This document shows positions 18,548 to 29,250 of a stretch of 64,000 bases of DNA, piece by piece (within the stretch, counting starts at the first letter, position 1; every line of letters starts with the position of its first letter). The stretch spans positions 62,001 to 126,000 of the forward strand of contig NZ_PTLZ01000003.1 of assembly GCF_003293745.1 (NCBI RefSeq), read 5' to 3'. Position numbers and translations under genes: made by a program. The DNA comes from Herminiimonas fonticola. Lineage in GTDB: Bacteria; Pseudomonadota; Gammaproteobacteria; Burkholderiales; Burkholderiaceae_D. The notes below the pieces were generated by a model that was not told the origin of the DNA, did no database searches, and worked only from the letters and a program-made list of their open reading frames with translations.

Positions 18548-19888
18548 TCAGATTGAAGCAAATTTTTCTGAAGTCAAGCTGGCACTCAGCAGCTTCGCTG
18601 CTTTCACACCGCTGCGTACGGCGGATTCCAGTGTGGCGGGATAATCGCTGGCCAGATAATCGCCGGCCAGGACGAGGTGAGGAAACTCGGTTTGTTCTTG
18701 CGGACGTTGCAAGGCAGGCGTGCATGAAAACGTAGCGCGCTTTTCGGTAATCACACGACTCCATTCCGGCGTTGCCAGTTGTGGCATCTGCAGAGTGTTG
18801 GCAAGTTGCGCAGCGATCGCTGCCGACAGGGCTTCATGTCCCAGCTCAATCGCGTCTGTCGACGCGCTGACCACTACCGCGAACAAGCCGTTTTGCGTAG
18901 CGTCCAGTTGACCCCTATCAAATACAAACTGTCCCCAGCATTGTGTTTCTGGATCGTCATTCAACGCATAAAACGGGATATCAAGTTTTGTATCGGATGG
19001 GTATTGCAGATAGCAAGTGGTGATAGGTTCGTATTCAAAAGGCGGAATCTCTGTGCTTGTCGTTACATCGCTTAGCAACGTAGCGGCCTGACTTGCTGAA
19101 GTCGCGACGACAATGGCATCGTACATTTCATCTTCTGTTTTATCTTGCGTGACGATCCAGTGATTATCGTTCTGCACAATTTTTTGAACGGATGCACCGA
19201 GTTTGATTGCTCCATCGTACCGTTGAACAAACGCTGCGGCTTGTTGCGGGAATAGGGCAGTCAAATCCACGCGCGGAATCAACATGTCCGATGCCACACG
19301 ACGTGCACCCAGACTATCGCGTAATACATTCAGAAAAATTTGTGCAGAAGCGCGTTCCGGTGGTGTGTTCAGCGCCGCGATACATAGCGGTTGCCACATC
19401 AATTTGATCAAGCGTTCGGTTTGATCGAAGCGTTGCAATAATTCGCTGACACTGCAATCGTCATTCATGCGCCAATCCATCCAGCGTGCAGCCGATGAAA
19501 AACGGGCCAGTGCCATTTTGTCTGCGCCAGCAAGGCCTTTGCTGCGCAACAGGGCAGCAATCAAATGAAATGGGGCTGGCAGTCGTGGTGCGACGAAGTC
19601 CATGCCGTCGGAGTTTTCCGGATAGCGAATTTGCAAGGGCAGGCGCAGCAATGTCTTTTCAGCATCGACGCCAACCTGCTGCAATATGCGCAAGGTTTCT
19701 GAATACGCACCGAGCAGAATATGCTGTCCGTTATCCAGTCGTGTGCTGTTGATGTCGACTGCACGGGCCCGACCGCCTAGAGTGCGTGACGATTCGTACA
19801 GTGTAATTTTATGACCGGCTGCAGCTAGCTCGACTGCCGCCGCGCATCCGGCCCAACCTGCACCGATGACAGCAATGGATTTGCTCAT
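18548..19888 (-). CDS. hpnE: Hydroxysqualene dehydroxylase HpnE
   Basis: 446-residue FAD-dependent amine-oxidase-fold enzyme of the HpnE family, which reduces hydroxysqualene to squalene. N-terminal dinucleotide motif IGAGWAGCAAAVELAAAGH, followed by GGRARAVD and the C-terminal FAD motif LVLAGDYLASDYPATLESAVRS (split here only for description). It is the last gene of hpnC-hpnD-hpnE on this strand, 22 bp after hpnD. No squalene-hopene cyclase gene lies in the window. Confidence 0.92.
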   Translation of the reverse strand: MSKSIAVIGAGWAGCAAAVELAAAGHKITLYESSRTLGGRARAVDINSTRLDNGQHILLGAYSETLRILQQVGVDAEKTLLRLPLQIRYPENSDGMDFVAPRLPAPFHLIAALLRSKGLAGADKMALARFSSAARWMDWRMNDDCSVSELLQRFDQTERLIKLMWQPLCIAALNTPPERASAQIFLNVLRDSLGARRVASDMLIPRVDLTALFPQQAAAFVQRYDGAIKLGASVQKIVQNDNHWIVTQDKTEDEMYDAIVVATSASQAATLLSDVTTSTEIPPFEYEPITTCYLQYPSDTKLDIPFYALNDDPETQCWGQFVFDRGQLDATQNGLFAVVVSASTDAIELGHEALSAAIAAQLANTLQMPQLATPEWSRVITEKRATFSCTPALQRPQEQTEFPHLVLAGDYLASDYPATLESAVRSGVKAAKLLSASLTSEKFASI

Positions 19889-19910
19889 GCTATGCAGGAT
19901 GCATTACGCA

Positions 19911-20744
19911 TTAGCCGCGCACATAGGTGATCCATGCGAGCCAGAGTTTGCGTATCGGTGTCAGCGAAATACGTTGGTTCAAGACATGAAAGCCGTCATG
20001 TTCAACTTCATTCAGAACAGCGCGGTAAATCGCCGCCATGATCAGGCCGGGACGTTGTGCGCGCCTATCTTCTTTAGGCAGTAATGTGAATGCCTCGTCA
20101 TAATATTTTTGCGCGCGGGCTGCCTGAAACTGCATCAGCTTTTCGAAGTTTTCGCTATGCCGTGCATTCAATATATCGGCAGCGGTGACGTTGAATTGTT
20201 GCAGTTCGTTGACCGGCAAATAGATACGACCTTTGCGGGCATCTTCACCGACATCACGAATGATGTTGGTGAGTTGAAAAGCGAGTCCCAGTTTTTCTGC
20301 GTATTCCAGAGTTTGCGGATTGGTGACGCCGAAAATTTTGGCGGACAGAATGCCGACTACGCTGGCCACATGCCAGCAATATTTTTGCAAGCCGGGGAAA
20401 TCGAGATAGCGCGTTTGGTCGAGATCCATTTCCATGCCATCGATGATCGCCAGCAAATGCTGGGTATCAATAGAGAACGTCGCCAGATGCGGCTGCAGTG
20501 CTTTCGCGACTGGATGCGTAGGCGTGCCGGATGTTATCGCAGCTACTTCGCCACGCCACCAGCTCAGTTTGGTGCGGGCGATGCCGACGTCCGTACATTC
20601 ATCAACGGTGTCGTCGACTTCGCGGCAGAAGGCGTATAGCGCAGTGATGGCGCGACGGCGATCCGCCTTCAGGAAAAGAAAGCTGTAGTAAAAGCTGGAA
20701 CCGCTTTGTGCGGCTTTTTGTTGGCAGTAATCGTCGGGTGACAT
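19911..20744 (-). CDS. hpnD: Presqualene diphosphate synthase HpnD
   Basis: 277-residue head-to-head prenyl synthase that joins two farnesyl diphosphates to presqualene diphosphate. Two Asp-rich motifs bind Mg-diphosphate: REVDDTVDECTD and IIRDVGEDARKGRIYLP. The start YCQQKAAQSGSSFYYSFLFL is typical of HpnD. Middle gene of the squalene cluster. Confidence 0.93.
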   Translation of the reverse strand: MSPDDYCQQKAAQSGSSFYYSFLFLKADRRRAITALYAFCREVDDTVDECTDVGIARTKLSWWRGEVAAITSGTPTHPVAKALQPHLATFSIDTQHLLAIIDGMEMDLDQTRYLDFPGLQKYCWHVASVVGILSAKIFGVTNPQTLEYAEKLGLAFQLTNIIRDVGEDARKGRIYLPVNELQQFNVTAADILNARHSENFEKLMQFQAARAQKYYDEAFTLLPKEDRRAQRPGLIMAAIYRAVLNEVEHDGFHVLNQRISLTPIRKLWLAWITYVRG

Positions 20745-20897
20745 AAAAGTAGGTCAAGTAGAGCAGGTAGAGCGCTTGGCGCTGATGAAGCCGCTATGCT
20801 AGCCGACTAAGGCAATCGGGACAAATAATGTCGGTATCTTGTGTGTGATTTTTTGATACGAAACAACGTTATGGAAAAAGAGTTGGATGCAGTCCGC

Positions 20898-21737
20898 TTA
20901 TTTGGAAGAATCGGGTGCTGCGCCAGCCTTCATGTTGATGGCACGCCATATCAACAAAATCCAATCACATTTTCCCAGCTTGGGACGGCGTTGAAATACA
21001 TCGTAATCGACAGCTTCTATACATTCCAGAATCCGCAAGCCACCTTGCACTACCAATCGCAATTCCCAGCCTATGCGGCCCGGCAATCGCAATGCAAGCG
21101 GTGCGCCTGACAGCAACATGCTGCGCGCGCGGTCGACTTCGAACTGCATCAACTTGCGCCACGCATCATCAATGCGCTGAGCTGTGATGTGCTCTTCGGT
21201 GACCATGAATTGCTGCATGTCGGTCAGCGGTAAATAAATACGCGCTTTTTGCATATCCACCGCGACGTCTTGCCAGAAATTGATCAGTTGCAGGGCAGAG
21301 CAGATGTCATTCGAATCGCGCAAATTTTCTTCGCTGGCCGCGCCATATAAATGCAGCATGAGCGTGCCGACTGGATTGGCTGAACGGCGGCAGTAATCCA
21401 GTAAGGCCGTGAAATCTGCATAGCGCGTCGTTACAACATCTTGTTTGAAGGCGGACAGCAAGTCGCGGAACGGCTGCAAGGGCAATTGATATTCGGCAAT
21501 GACTTTTGCCAGATCCGTGAATAATACGGTGCTTGGTGTGCTTGCGGCGGCGATCTGGTCCAGTCCATCTTCATATGCACTCAATGCTGCGAGACGTTCA
21601 TCTGCGCTGGCGTCACCTTCATCTGCCAGATCGTCGGCACTGCGGGCGAATGCATAAATAACTTCAACTGCGGGACGTAATCGTGCCGGCAGCAAAATCG
21701 AAGCGACAGGAAAATTTTCGTAGTGATCGACAGCCAT
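20898..21737 (-). CDS. hpnC: Hydroxysqualene synthase HpnC
   Basis: 279-residue trans-isoprenyl-diphosphate synthase-fold protein; HpnC converts presqualene diphosphate to hydroxysqualene. Asp motifs: RSADDLADEGDA and WQDVAVDMQKARIYLP. The reading frame stays open about 350 nt further upstream, but that part is low-similarity and runs toward tRNA-Leu; the ATG at 21737 (MAVDHYENFPVASILLP) is the normal start. First gene of the cluster; a 153-bp gap to hpnD (20745-20897) shows nothing else. Confidence 0.92.
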   Translation of the reverse strand: MAVDHYENFPVASILLPARLRPAVEVIYAFARSADDLADEGDASADERLAALSAYEDGLDQIAAASTPSTVLFTDLAKVIAEYQLPLQPFRDLLSAFKQDVVTTRYADFTALLDYCRRSANPVGTLMLHLYGAASEENLRDSNDICSALQLINFWQDVAVDMQKARIYLPLTDMQQFMVTEEHITAQRIDDAWRKLMQFEVDRARSMLLSGAPLALRLPGRIGWELRLVVQGGLRILECIEAVDYDVFQRRPKLGKCDWILLIWRAINMKAGAAPDSSK

Positions 21738-22020
21738 GGTTGGAAAAATTAGTGCGCGTAGAGATGATCGCTTCGTAGAACTATTGCAATGAAGCAGGAA
21801 GCCAGCCCGCATAGTAAATGAAAATGCATGTCTTACAGGCAAATAAGCATTTTTCGAAGATCCATAATTGGACTTGGAATCAAGCTCCGGGATTGTCGAT
21901 AAACAAAGTAATAATTCATTTTGCAGGAGGGATTGGCATCGGCAACATAGGCAAACTGTCAAAATCTGCGCAGGCGCTGCAAAATCCAGTAAAATCCCGG
22001 GTTGAAGTTGAACGGCCGAT

Positions 22021-22078
22021 ACAAAAGGCAGTGCAGGGCGACCCACAGTTTCACTTCCAGGTCGCCCTTTGCTTTTGT
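22021..22078 (+). other. Compound hairpin upstream of tRNA-Leu
   Basis: Two-step stem: outer ACAAAAG (22021-22027) / CTTTTGT (22072-22078) and inner AGGGCGACC (22035-22043) / GGTCGCCCT (22060-22068), followed by an interrupted T-tract. It could end a short transcript or be part of a small RNA. The remaining stretch 21738-22020 between hpnC and this hairpin holds no ORF I can support. Confidence 0.42.
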
Positions 22079-22103
22079 ATTTGCGCACTTAGTGCACATT
22101 CCC

Positions 22104-22190
22104 GCGAGGATGGCGAAATTGGTAGACGCACCAGGTTTAGGTCCTGACGCCAGCAATGGTGTGGGGGTTCGAGTCCCCCTCCTCGCACCA
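22104..22190 (+). tRNA. tRNA-Leu (anticodon TAG)
   Basis: 87-nt class II tRNA with encoded CCA. Acceptor stem GCGAGGA / TCCTCGC, anticodon loop TTTAGGT giving anticodon TAG (reads CUA and other CUN codons), a long variable arm, and T-loop GTTCGAGTC. It lies 28 bp before the tig start codon and may share its transcript. Confidence 0.97.
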
Positions 22191-22218
22191 CAGAATTCTT
22201 TATTTTTGGATGATTCAC

Positions 22219-23565
22219 ATGGCAACTGCAGTCGAAACTCTGGACAAACTTGAGCGCCGCATCACGATTACCGTACCGCTCGCCGATGTACAAGCGGAAG
22301 TTGAAAAACGTCTGAAGGTCCGTGCTCGCACGGTCAAGGCGCCAGGCTTCCGTGCCGGTAAAGTGCCGATGAAAATGGTCGCGCAACAATACGGCTATCA
22401 AATCGAAAACGAAGTGCTGAACGACAAAGTCGGCCAGGCATTCGGCGAAGCAACGAGCGAAAACAAGCTGCGCGTCGCTGGTTATCCAAAAATTGAAGCC
22501 AAGAACGACGACGTAGCTGAAGGCACACTTGCTTTCAACGCAACCTTCGAAATTTACCCAGAAATCAAGGTAGGCGATCTGGCTAAAGCGGAAATCGAAA
22601 AAACTACCGTTGAAGTCAGCGATGCTGAAATCGATAAAACCATCGATATCCTGCGCAAACAACGTGTGCACTACCACGTCAAAGGCGAGCAAAGCGCGCA
22701 CGGCGACGGCGGCTCGGATCTGACCGCTAAAAACGGCGATCGCGTGACTATCGATTTCGTTGGCACCATCGACGGCGTTGAATTCCAGGGCGGCAAGGCA
22801 GAAGGCTACGCATTTGTATTGGGTGAAGGCCGCATGCTGGCTGAATTTGAAGCCGGCACGATCGGCTTGAAAGTCGGCGAATCCAAAACTTTCCCATTGT
22901 CTTTCCCTGCTGATTACCACGGTGCTGACGTTGCCGGCAAAACTGCCGAGTTCACGATCACACTGAAACAAATCGAATGGGCGCACATGCCAGAAGTCGA
23001 TGCAGAATTTGCAAAATCGCTGGGTATCGAAGACGGCGATCTGAGTAAAATGCGTGCAGACGTCAAACAAAATCTGGAACGTGAAGTCAGCAACCGCGTA
23101 AAAGCGCGTACCAAAGACAGCGTCATGGATGCGTTGATCAAAATCAGCGAATTCGATGTGCCTAAAGTGCTGATCGACCAAGAAACCGAACGTTTGATGG
23201 AATCGACCCGTCAAGACATGACACAGCGCGGCATGAAAGTCAGTGACTTGCCTTTCCCTGCCGAATTGTTCACCGAACAAGCAGAACGCCGCGTACGTTT
23301 AGGCCTGATTCTGGCTGAAGTTGTCAAAGCGAACGACCTGCAAGCAAAACCAGAACAAGTCAAAGCGCAAGTTGAAGAGTTTGCACAGAGCTACGAAGAC
23401 CCAACTCAGGTTCTGAAGTATTATTTCAGCGACCGTAATCGTTTGGGCGAAGTAGAAGCTCTTGTATTGGAAGAAAACGTCGTCAATTACGTGTTGGGTA
23501 AATCCAAAGTAACCGACAAGTCGGTTGCGTTCGATGAATTGATGGGCAATAACGCACAAGGCTAA
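22219..23565 (+). CDS. tig: Trigger factor (ribosome-associated chaperone)
   Basis: 448-residue trigger factor, the first chaperone to meet nascent chains at the ribosome exit. Ribosome-binding signature [12 protein letters not shown] near residue 43-54, FKBP-type PPIase domain with [17 protein letters not shown] (about residues 172-188), then the helical C-terminal domain. The ATG at 22219 ([14 protein letters not shown]) is chosen over an in-frame ATG at 22210 and other upstream codons that lie inside the tRNA. First of tig-clpP-clpX-lon. Confidence 0.96.
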   Translation: MATAVETLDKLERRITITVPLADVQAEVEKRLKVRARTVKAPGFRAGKVPMKMVAQQYGYQIENEVLNDKVGQAFGEATSENKLRVAGYPKIEAKNDDVAEGTLAFNATFEIYPEIKVGDLAKAEIEKTTVEVSDAEIDKTIDILRKQRVHYHVKGEQSAHGDGGSDLTAKNGDRVTIDFVGTIDGVEFQGGKAEGYAFVLGEGRMLAEFEAGTIGLKVGESKTFPLSFPADYHGADVAGKTAEFTITLKQIEWAHMPEVDAEFAKSLGIEDGDLSKMRADVKQNLEREVSNRVKARTKDSVMDALIKISEFDVPKVLIDQETERLMESTRQDMTQRGMKVSDLPFPAELFTEQAERRVRLGLILAEVVKANDLQAKPEQVKAQVEEFAQSYEDPTQVLKYYFSDRNRLGEVEALVLEENVVNYVLGKSKVTDKSVAFDELMGNNAQG

Positions 23566-23594
23566 TCGCTTTGTGCGCTCCATAAGGAAAGCAC

Positions 23595-24224
23595 ATGACC
23601 ACTAGCATGACTCGTACTTCCGCTCTTGATACCGACATGCTCGGTATGGTCCCTATGGTGATCGAGCAGAGCGGTCGCGGCGAACGCGCGTACGATATTT
23701 ATTCGCGTTTGCTGAAAGAGCGCATTATCTTTTTGGTCGGACCGGTCAATGACCATTCGGCCAATCTGATTGTTGCGCAGTTGCTGTTCCTTGAAAGCGA
23801 AAATCCGGACAAGGATATTTCCTTGTATATCAATTCGCCAGGCGGTTCTGTTTCGGCAGGCATGGCGATTTTCGATACGATGCAATTCATTAAACCGAAT
23901 GTATCGACGCTGTGTACTGGCCTGGCTGCATCGATGGGTGCTTTCTTGTTGGCTGCTGGTGAAAAAGGCAAGCGTTTCTCTCTGCCTAATTCACGCATCA
24001 TGATTCATCAGCCATTGGGCGGCGCACAAGGTCAGGCTTCCGATATCGAAATCCAGGCGCGCGAAATTCTGTATCTGCGCGAACGTCTGAATGCGATTCT
24101 TGCTGAAAGAACTGGCAAATCGATAGACGAAATCAGCCGGGATACCGATAGGGATAATTTCATGTCCGCCGATGCAGCTGTCGAATACGGCATGATTGAT
24201 AGTGTTTTAGCAACACGCGCCTGA
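23595..24224 (+). CDS. clpP: ATP-dependent Clp protease proteolytic subunit
   Basis: 209-residue serine protease forming the tetradecameric Clp chamber. Catalytic Ser in GLAASMGAF (about residue 113) and His in MIHQPLGG (about 138), followed by the handle-region Asp. The first 10-13 residues before [13 protein letters not shown] are probably a propeptide. It lies 29 bp after tig with an AGGAAAG ribosome site. Confidence 0.97.
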   Translation: MTTSMTRTSALDTDMLGMVPMVIEQSGRGERAYDIYSRLLKERIIFLVGPVNDHSANLIVAQLLFLESENPDKDISLYINSPGGSVSAGMAIFDTMQFIKPNVSTLCTGLAASMGAFLLAAGEKGKRFSLPNSRIMIHQPLGGAQGQASDIEIQAREILYLRERLNAILAERTGKSIDEISRDTDRDNFMSADAAVEYGMIDSVLATRA

Positions 24225-24251
24225 TAGTTATTGTATTTTTTGTACAAAGTG

Positions 24252-24282
24252 ACGCCCGGGCGCTTCAACGTTCGGGCGTTTT
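24252..24282 (+). terminator. Weak hairpin between clpP and clpX
   Basis: ACGCCCG (24252-24258) / CGGGCGT (24273-24279) with a 14-nt loop, then only TTT. Partial termination here would let clpX be expressed from both upstream and its own promoter; the rest of the 178-bp gap shows no gene. Confidence 0.42.
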
Positions 24283-24402
24283 ACATTGTGATCCTGGTTA
24301 GTGGACCTTGCTTTTCGTGCCCGACGTGACGAATCCGTAATTCGCAGGTAATATCAATCCGCAGCCAAGATCAATCTGTATCAACCATAGATAACGCGCA
24401 CC

Positions 24403-25674
24403 ATGTCAGAGAAAAAATCCTCAAACGGCGAAAAACTGCTCTATTGCTCCTTCTGCGGCAAGAGCCAACACGAGGTTAAAAAACTCATTGCTGGACCATC
24501 CGTGTTCATTTGCGATGAGTGTATCGACTTGTGCAACGACATCATTCGTGATGAAGCCTCCAGCGTAGAAACATTGGGCAGCGGCCCACGTACGGATCTG
24601 CCGACACCGCAGGAATTATGCGAGTTGCTGGATCAATACGTGATCGGCCAGAATTCAGCCAAACGTATTTTGTCGGTAGCGGTTTATAACCACTACAAAC
24701 GCCTGAAGCATCTGGGTAAAAAAGACGACGTTGAACTGGCGAAGAGCAATATTCTGCTGGTCGGCCCAACCGGCTCCGGTAAAACACTGCTGGCACAAAC
24801 ACTGGCGCGCACACTGGATGTACCTTTCGTGATCGCCGATGCAACCACGCTGACTGAAGCGGGTTATGTTGGTGAAGACGTAGAAAACATCATTCAAAAG
24901 TTGCTGCAAAACTGTAACTACGAAGTCGAACGCGCGCAAAAAGGTATCGTCTATATCGATGAGATCGACAAGATTTCACGTAAGTCAGACAATCCATCGA
25001 TTACGCGCGATGTGTCCGGCGAAGGTGTACAACAGGCTTTGCTGAAACTGATAGAAGGCACGATGGCTTCGGTGCCGCCGCAAGGTGGTCGCAAGCATCC
25101 TAACCAGGATTTCGTGCAGATCGATACCACCAACATCATGTTCATTTGTGGCGGTGCATTCGACGGTCTGGCCAGAATCATTTCTGATCGTTCGGAGAAG
25201 AGTGGTATCGGCTTCTCGGCTACTGTGAAGAGTCGTGAAGAACGTACTGCAAGTCAGGTCATGCTGGATACAGAACCTGAAGATCTGATCAAATTCGGTC
25301 TGATTCCTGAATTGGTCGGTCGTCTGCCGGTCGTGGCAACCTTGCGCGAACTGGATGAAGAAGCGCTGATTCAGATCTTGCTCGAACCAAAAAATGCGCT
25401 GATCAAGCAATATTCCAAATTGTTGCAAATGGAAGGCGCAGAATTGGAGATTCGTCCAGCCGCCTTGCAAGCGATCGCCAAGAAAGCAATTGCACGCAAG
25501 ACCGGTGCACGCGGTTTGCGTTCGATTCTGGAGCACGCCTTGCTTGATGTCATGTACGAGTTGCCAAACGAGCAAAACGTTTCCAAAGTTGTGATTGACG
25601 AAGGTACGATTACCAACGGTGCGAAACCATTGTTGATCTATCACGAGCAACCTAAGGTATCAGGCGCAAAATAG
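24403..25674 (+). CDS. clpX: Clp protease ATP-binding subunit ClpX
   Basis: 423-residue AAA+ unfoldase that feeds tagged substrates to ClpP. N-terminal zinc domain with C15, C18, C37 and C40 (CSFCGK ... CDEC), Walker A GPTGSGKT near residue 124, Walker [11 protein letters not shown], the IGF-type ClpP-binding loop (SGIGFSA) and the sensor-2 GARGLRSI. Normal length and order after clpP. Confidence 0.97.
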   Translation: MSEKKSSNGEKLLYCSFCGKSQHEVKKLIAGPSVFICDECIDLCNDIIRDEASSVETLGSGPRTDLPTPQELCELLDQYVIGQNSAKRILSVAVYNHYKRLKHLGKKDDVELAKSNILLVGPTGSGKTLLAQTLARTLDVPFVIADATTLTEAGYVGEDVENIIQKLLQNCNYEVERAQKGIVYIDEIDKISRKSDNPSITRDVSGEGVQQALLKLIEGTMASVPPQGGRKHPNQDFVQIDTTNIMFICGGAFDGLARIISDRSEKSGIGFSATVKSREERTASQVMLDTEPEDLIKFGLIPELVGRLPVVATLRELDEEALIQILLEPKNALIKQYSKLLQMEGAELEIRPAALQAIAKKAIARKTGARGLRSILEHALLDVMYELPNEQNVSKVVIDEGTITNGAKPLLIYHEQPKVSGAK

Positions 25675-25706
25675 TAAATATCTGCAAAAAACAGCAGGAA
25701 ATATCA

Positions 25707-25734
25707 AAAAACAGGCTCTTTTGAGCCTGTTTTT
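25707..25734 (+). terminator. Intrinsic terminator after clpX
   Basis: 12-bp perfect stem AAAAACAGGCTC / GAGCCTGTTTTT with a TTTT loop. Confidence 0.87.
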
Positions 25735-25787
25735 CATTTGAAACGCAGTACAATAAAGTCAGCAGAGATCATTCAGGCTTACATCGT

Positions 25788-25826
25788 AAAGCCACTTCGA
25801 AGACAACTTCGCGGGTGGCTTTTTTT
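25788..25826 (+). terminator. Second terminator-like hairpin, upstream of lon
   Basis: AAAGCCAC (25788-25795) / GTGGCTTT (25815-25822), 19-nt loop, T-tract to 25826. It lies 54 bp after the clpX terminator and 89 bp before lon, so it could be a back-up terminator, an attenuator in a lon leader, or the end of a short RNA. Confidence 0.6.
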
Positions 25827-25915
25827 GTTTTTCGGTCTGATTTTTGTTGCTGTCCGGGCTTGTGTTTTGGCCGTTAGCGCCAACATCATTAACACGTTTA
25901 TCGATAAGGCTCGCC

Positions 25916-28330
<2,415 letters not shown>

Positions 28331-28342
28331 GTTGTTTAATTT

Positions 28343-28373
28343 AAAAAGCGCTCTTCGGAGCGCTTTTTTTTTT
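28343..28373 (+). terminator. Intrinsic terminator after lon
   Basis: AAAAAGCGCTC / GAGCGCTTTTT stem closed by the extra-stable C(TTCG)G loop and followed by ten T residues. Its core is also found, inverted, after the parvulin gene at 42936-42964. Confidence 0.92.
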
Positions 28374-28575
28374 GCGTAAAACGTTCATGCTGCACAAGCA
28401 CATCAGCATTCACACATTAAAGCTGTATTTTCAGAGGGAAAAGCGTGGCAAAGCGCTTGACACAAGGCTTTGCGGCTTGTTTAATACCTGCTGCAGATTT
28501 TTCTGCGACCGCATAGTCGTTTTGTTCATCTAGGCAAGAGCGATTTGCGGCATTAACCTTTGTGAGGGGACGTAA

Positions 28576-28848
28576 GTGAATAAAACAGAATTGATTGAAC
28601 ACATCGCCGGCTCCGCCGACATTTCCAAAGCTGCCGCAACGCGCGCACTGGATGCTGTTATCGACGCAGTTAAAACCACATTGAAAAAAAGCGGCACTGT
28701 TACCCTGGTTGGTTTCGGTACTTTTTCCGTTGGCAAACGTGCAGCACGTACAGGCCGTAACCCACGTACCGGTGAAGCGATCAAAATCAAGGCTGCTAAA
28801 GTGCCTAAATTCAAACCAGGCAAGGCTCTGAAAGACGCAGTTAACTAA
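28576..28848 (+). CDS. hupB: DNA-binding protein HU-beta
   Basis: 90-residue HU nucleoid protein. The DNA-binding arm is seen as [21 protein letters not shown]; the start [21 protein letters not shown] is that of HU-beta. The start codon is GTG (28576), supported by a strong GAGGGGA site at 28564-28570. It lies after lon, as in many proteobacteria. The 245-bp gap between lon and hupB contains the lon terminator and presumably the hupB promoter. Confidence 0.96.
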   Translation: MNKTELIEHIAGSADISKAAATRALDAVIDAVKTTLKKSGTVTLVGFGTFSVGKRAARTGRNPRTGEAIKIKAAKVPKFKPGKALKDAVN

Positions 28849-28858
28849 GTAAATGCCT

Positions 28859-28899
28859 GATGCAATTTGTTCGCGTAAAAGCGTAGTGCAAATTGCGTC
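28859..28899 (+). other. Stem-loop downstream of hupB
   Basis: 12-nt arms (28859-28870 and 28888-28899) pair with one G-T pair and one mismatch; a smaller CGC/GCG pair lies in the loop. No T-tract follows, so an mRNA 3'-end or processing structure is more likely than an intrinsic terminator. Confidence 0.33.
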
Positions 28900-28987
28900 A
28901 AGATGTTGTAAAATAATTTCTTTGCGGCGTGGTGACAACGCTGTATGTTTGGCTGAATTAAGCAAGTGCGAGCAGTATGCGCAATTT

Positions 28988-29063
28988 GGGTGCTTAGCTC
29001 AGTTGGTAGAGCGGCGCCCTTACAAGGCGTAGGTCGGCGGTTCGACCCCGTCAGCACCCACCA
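28988..29063 (+). tRNA. tRNA-Val (anticodon TAC)
   Basis: 76 nt with encoded CCA. Acceptor GGGTGCT / AGCACCC, D-loop AGTTGGTAGA, anticodon loop CTTACAA (anticodon TAC), T-arm GGCGGTTCGACCCCGTC. A possible promoter is TTGCGG (28922-28927) with TATGTT (28944-28949), 16 bp apart. It is paired with tRNA-Asp. Confidence 0.97.
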
Positions 29064-29098
29064 TCAGTCAAACTCGCAAATAATCATCAAGTAGTTTA

Positions 29099-29175
29099 GG
29101 AGTGGTAGTTCAGCTGGTTAGAATACCGGCCTGTCACGCCGGGGGTCGCGGGTTCGAGTCCCGTCCACTCCGCCA
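29099..29175 (+). tRNA. tRNA-Asp (anticodon GTC)
   Basis: 77 nt with encoded CCA. Acceptor GGAGTGG / CCACTCC with G discriminator, anticodon stem-loop CCGGC-CTGTCAC-GCCGG (anticodon GTC), T-arm GCGGGTTCGAGTCCCGT. It lies 35 bp after tRNA-Val and just before a terminator, so the two form one transcript. Confidence 0.97.
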
Positions 29176-29182
29176 AAAAAGC

Positions 29183-29212
29183 AAAAAAGGCGAACGAGAG
29201 TTCGCCTTTTTT
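29183..29212 (+). terminator. Terminator of the tRNA-Val/tRNA-Asp transcript
   Basis: 13-bp perfect stem AAAAAAGGCGAAC / GTTCGCCTTTTTT with a GAGA tetraloop, eight bases after the tRNA-Asp CCA. Confidence 0.9.
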
Positions 29213-29250
29213 CATATGCGACGTATTAATCTGTTTGTGATTGGTTAGCC

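Noticed and set aside
21738-22088. N-terminal extension of HpnC
   Set aside because: The frame stays open, but the normal HpnC start is at 21737 and the extension has no similarity to the family.
22051-23280. 409-residue antisense frame over tig and tRNA-Leu
   Set aside because: Runs through a tRNA gene and complements trigger factor; shadow frame.
28907-28914. TAAAAT as the -10 box of the tRNA-Val transcript
   Set aside because: No -35 at proper distance; the TTGCGG/TATGTT pair at 28922-28949 is better, though itself weak.
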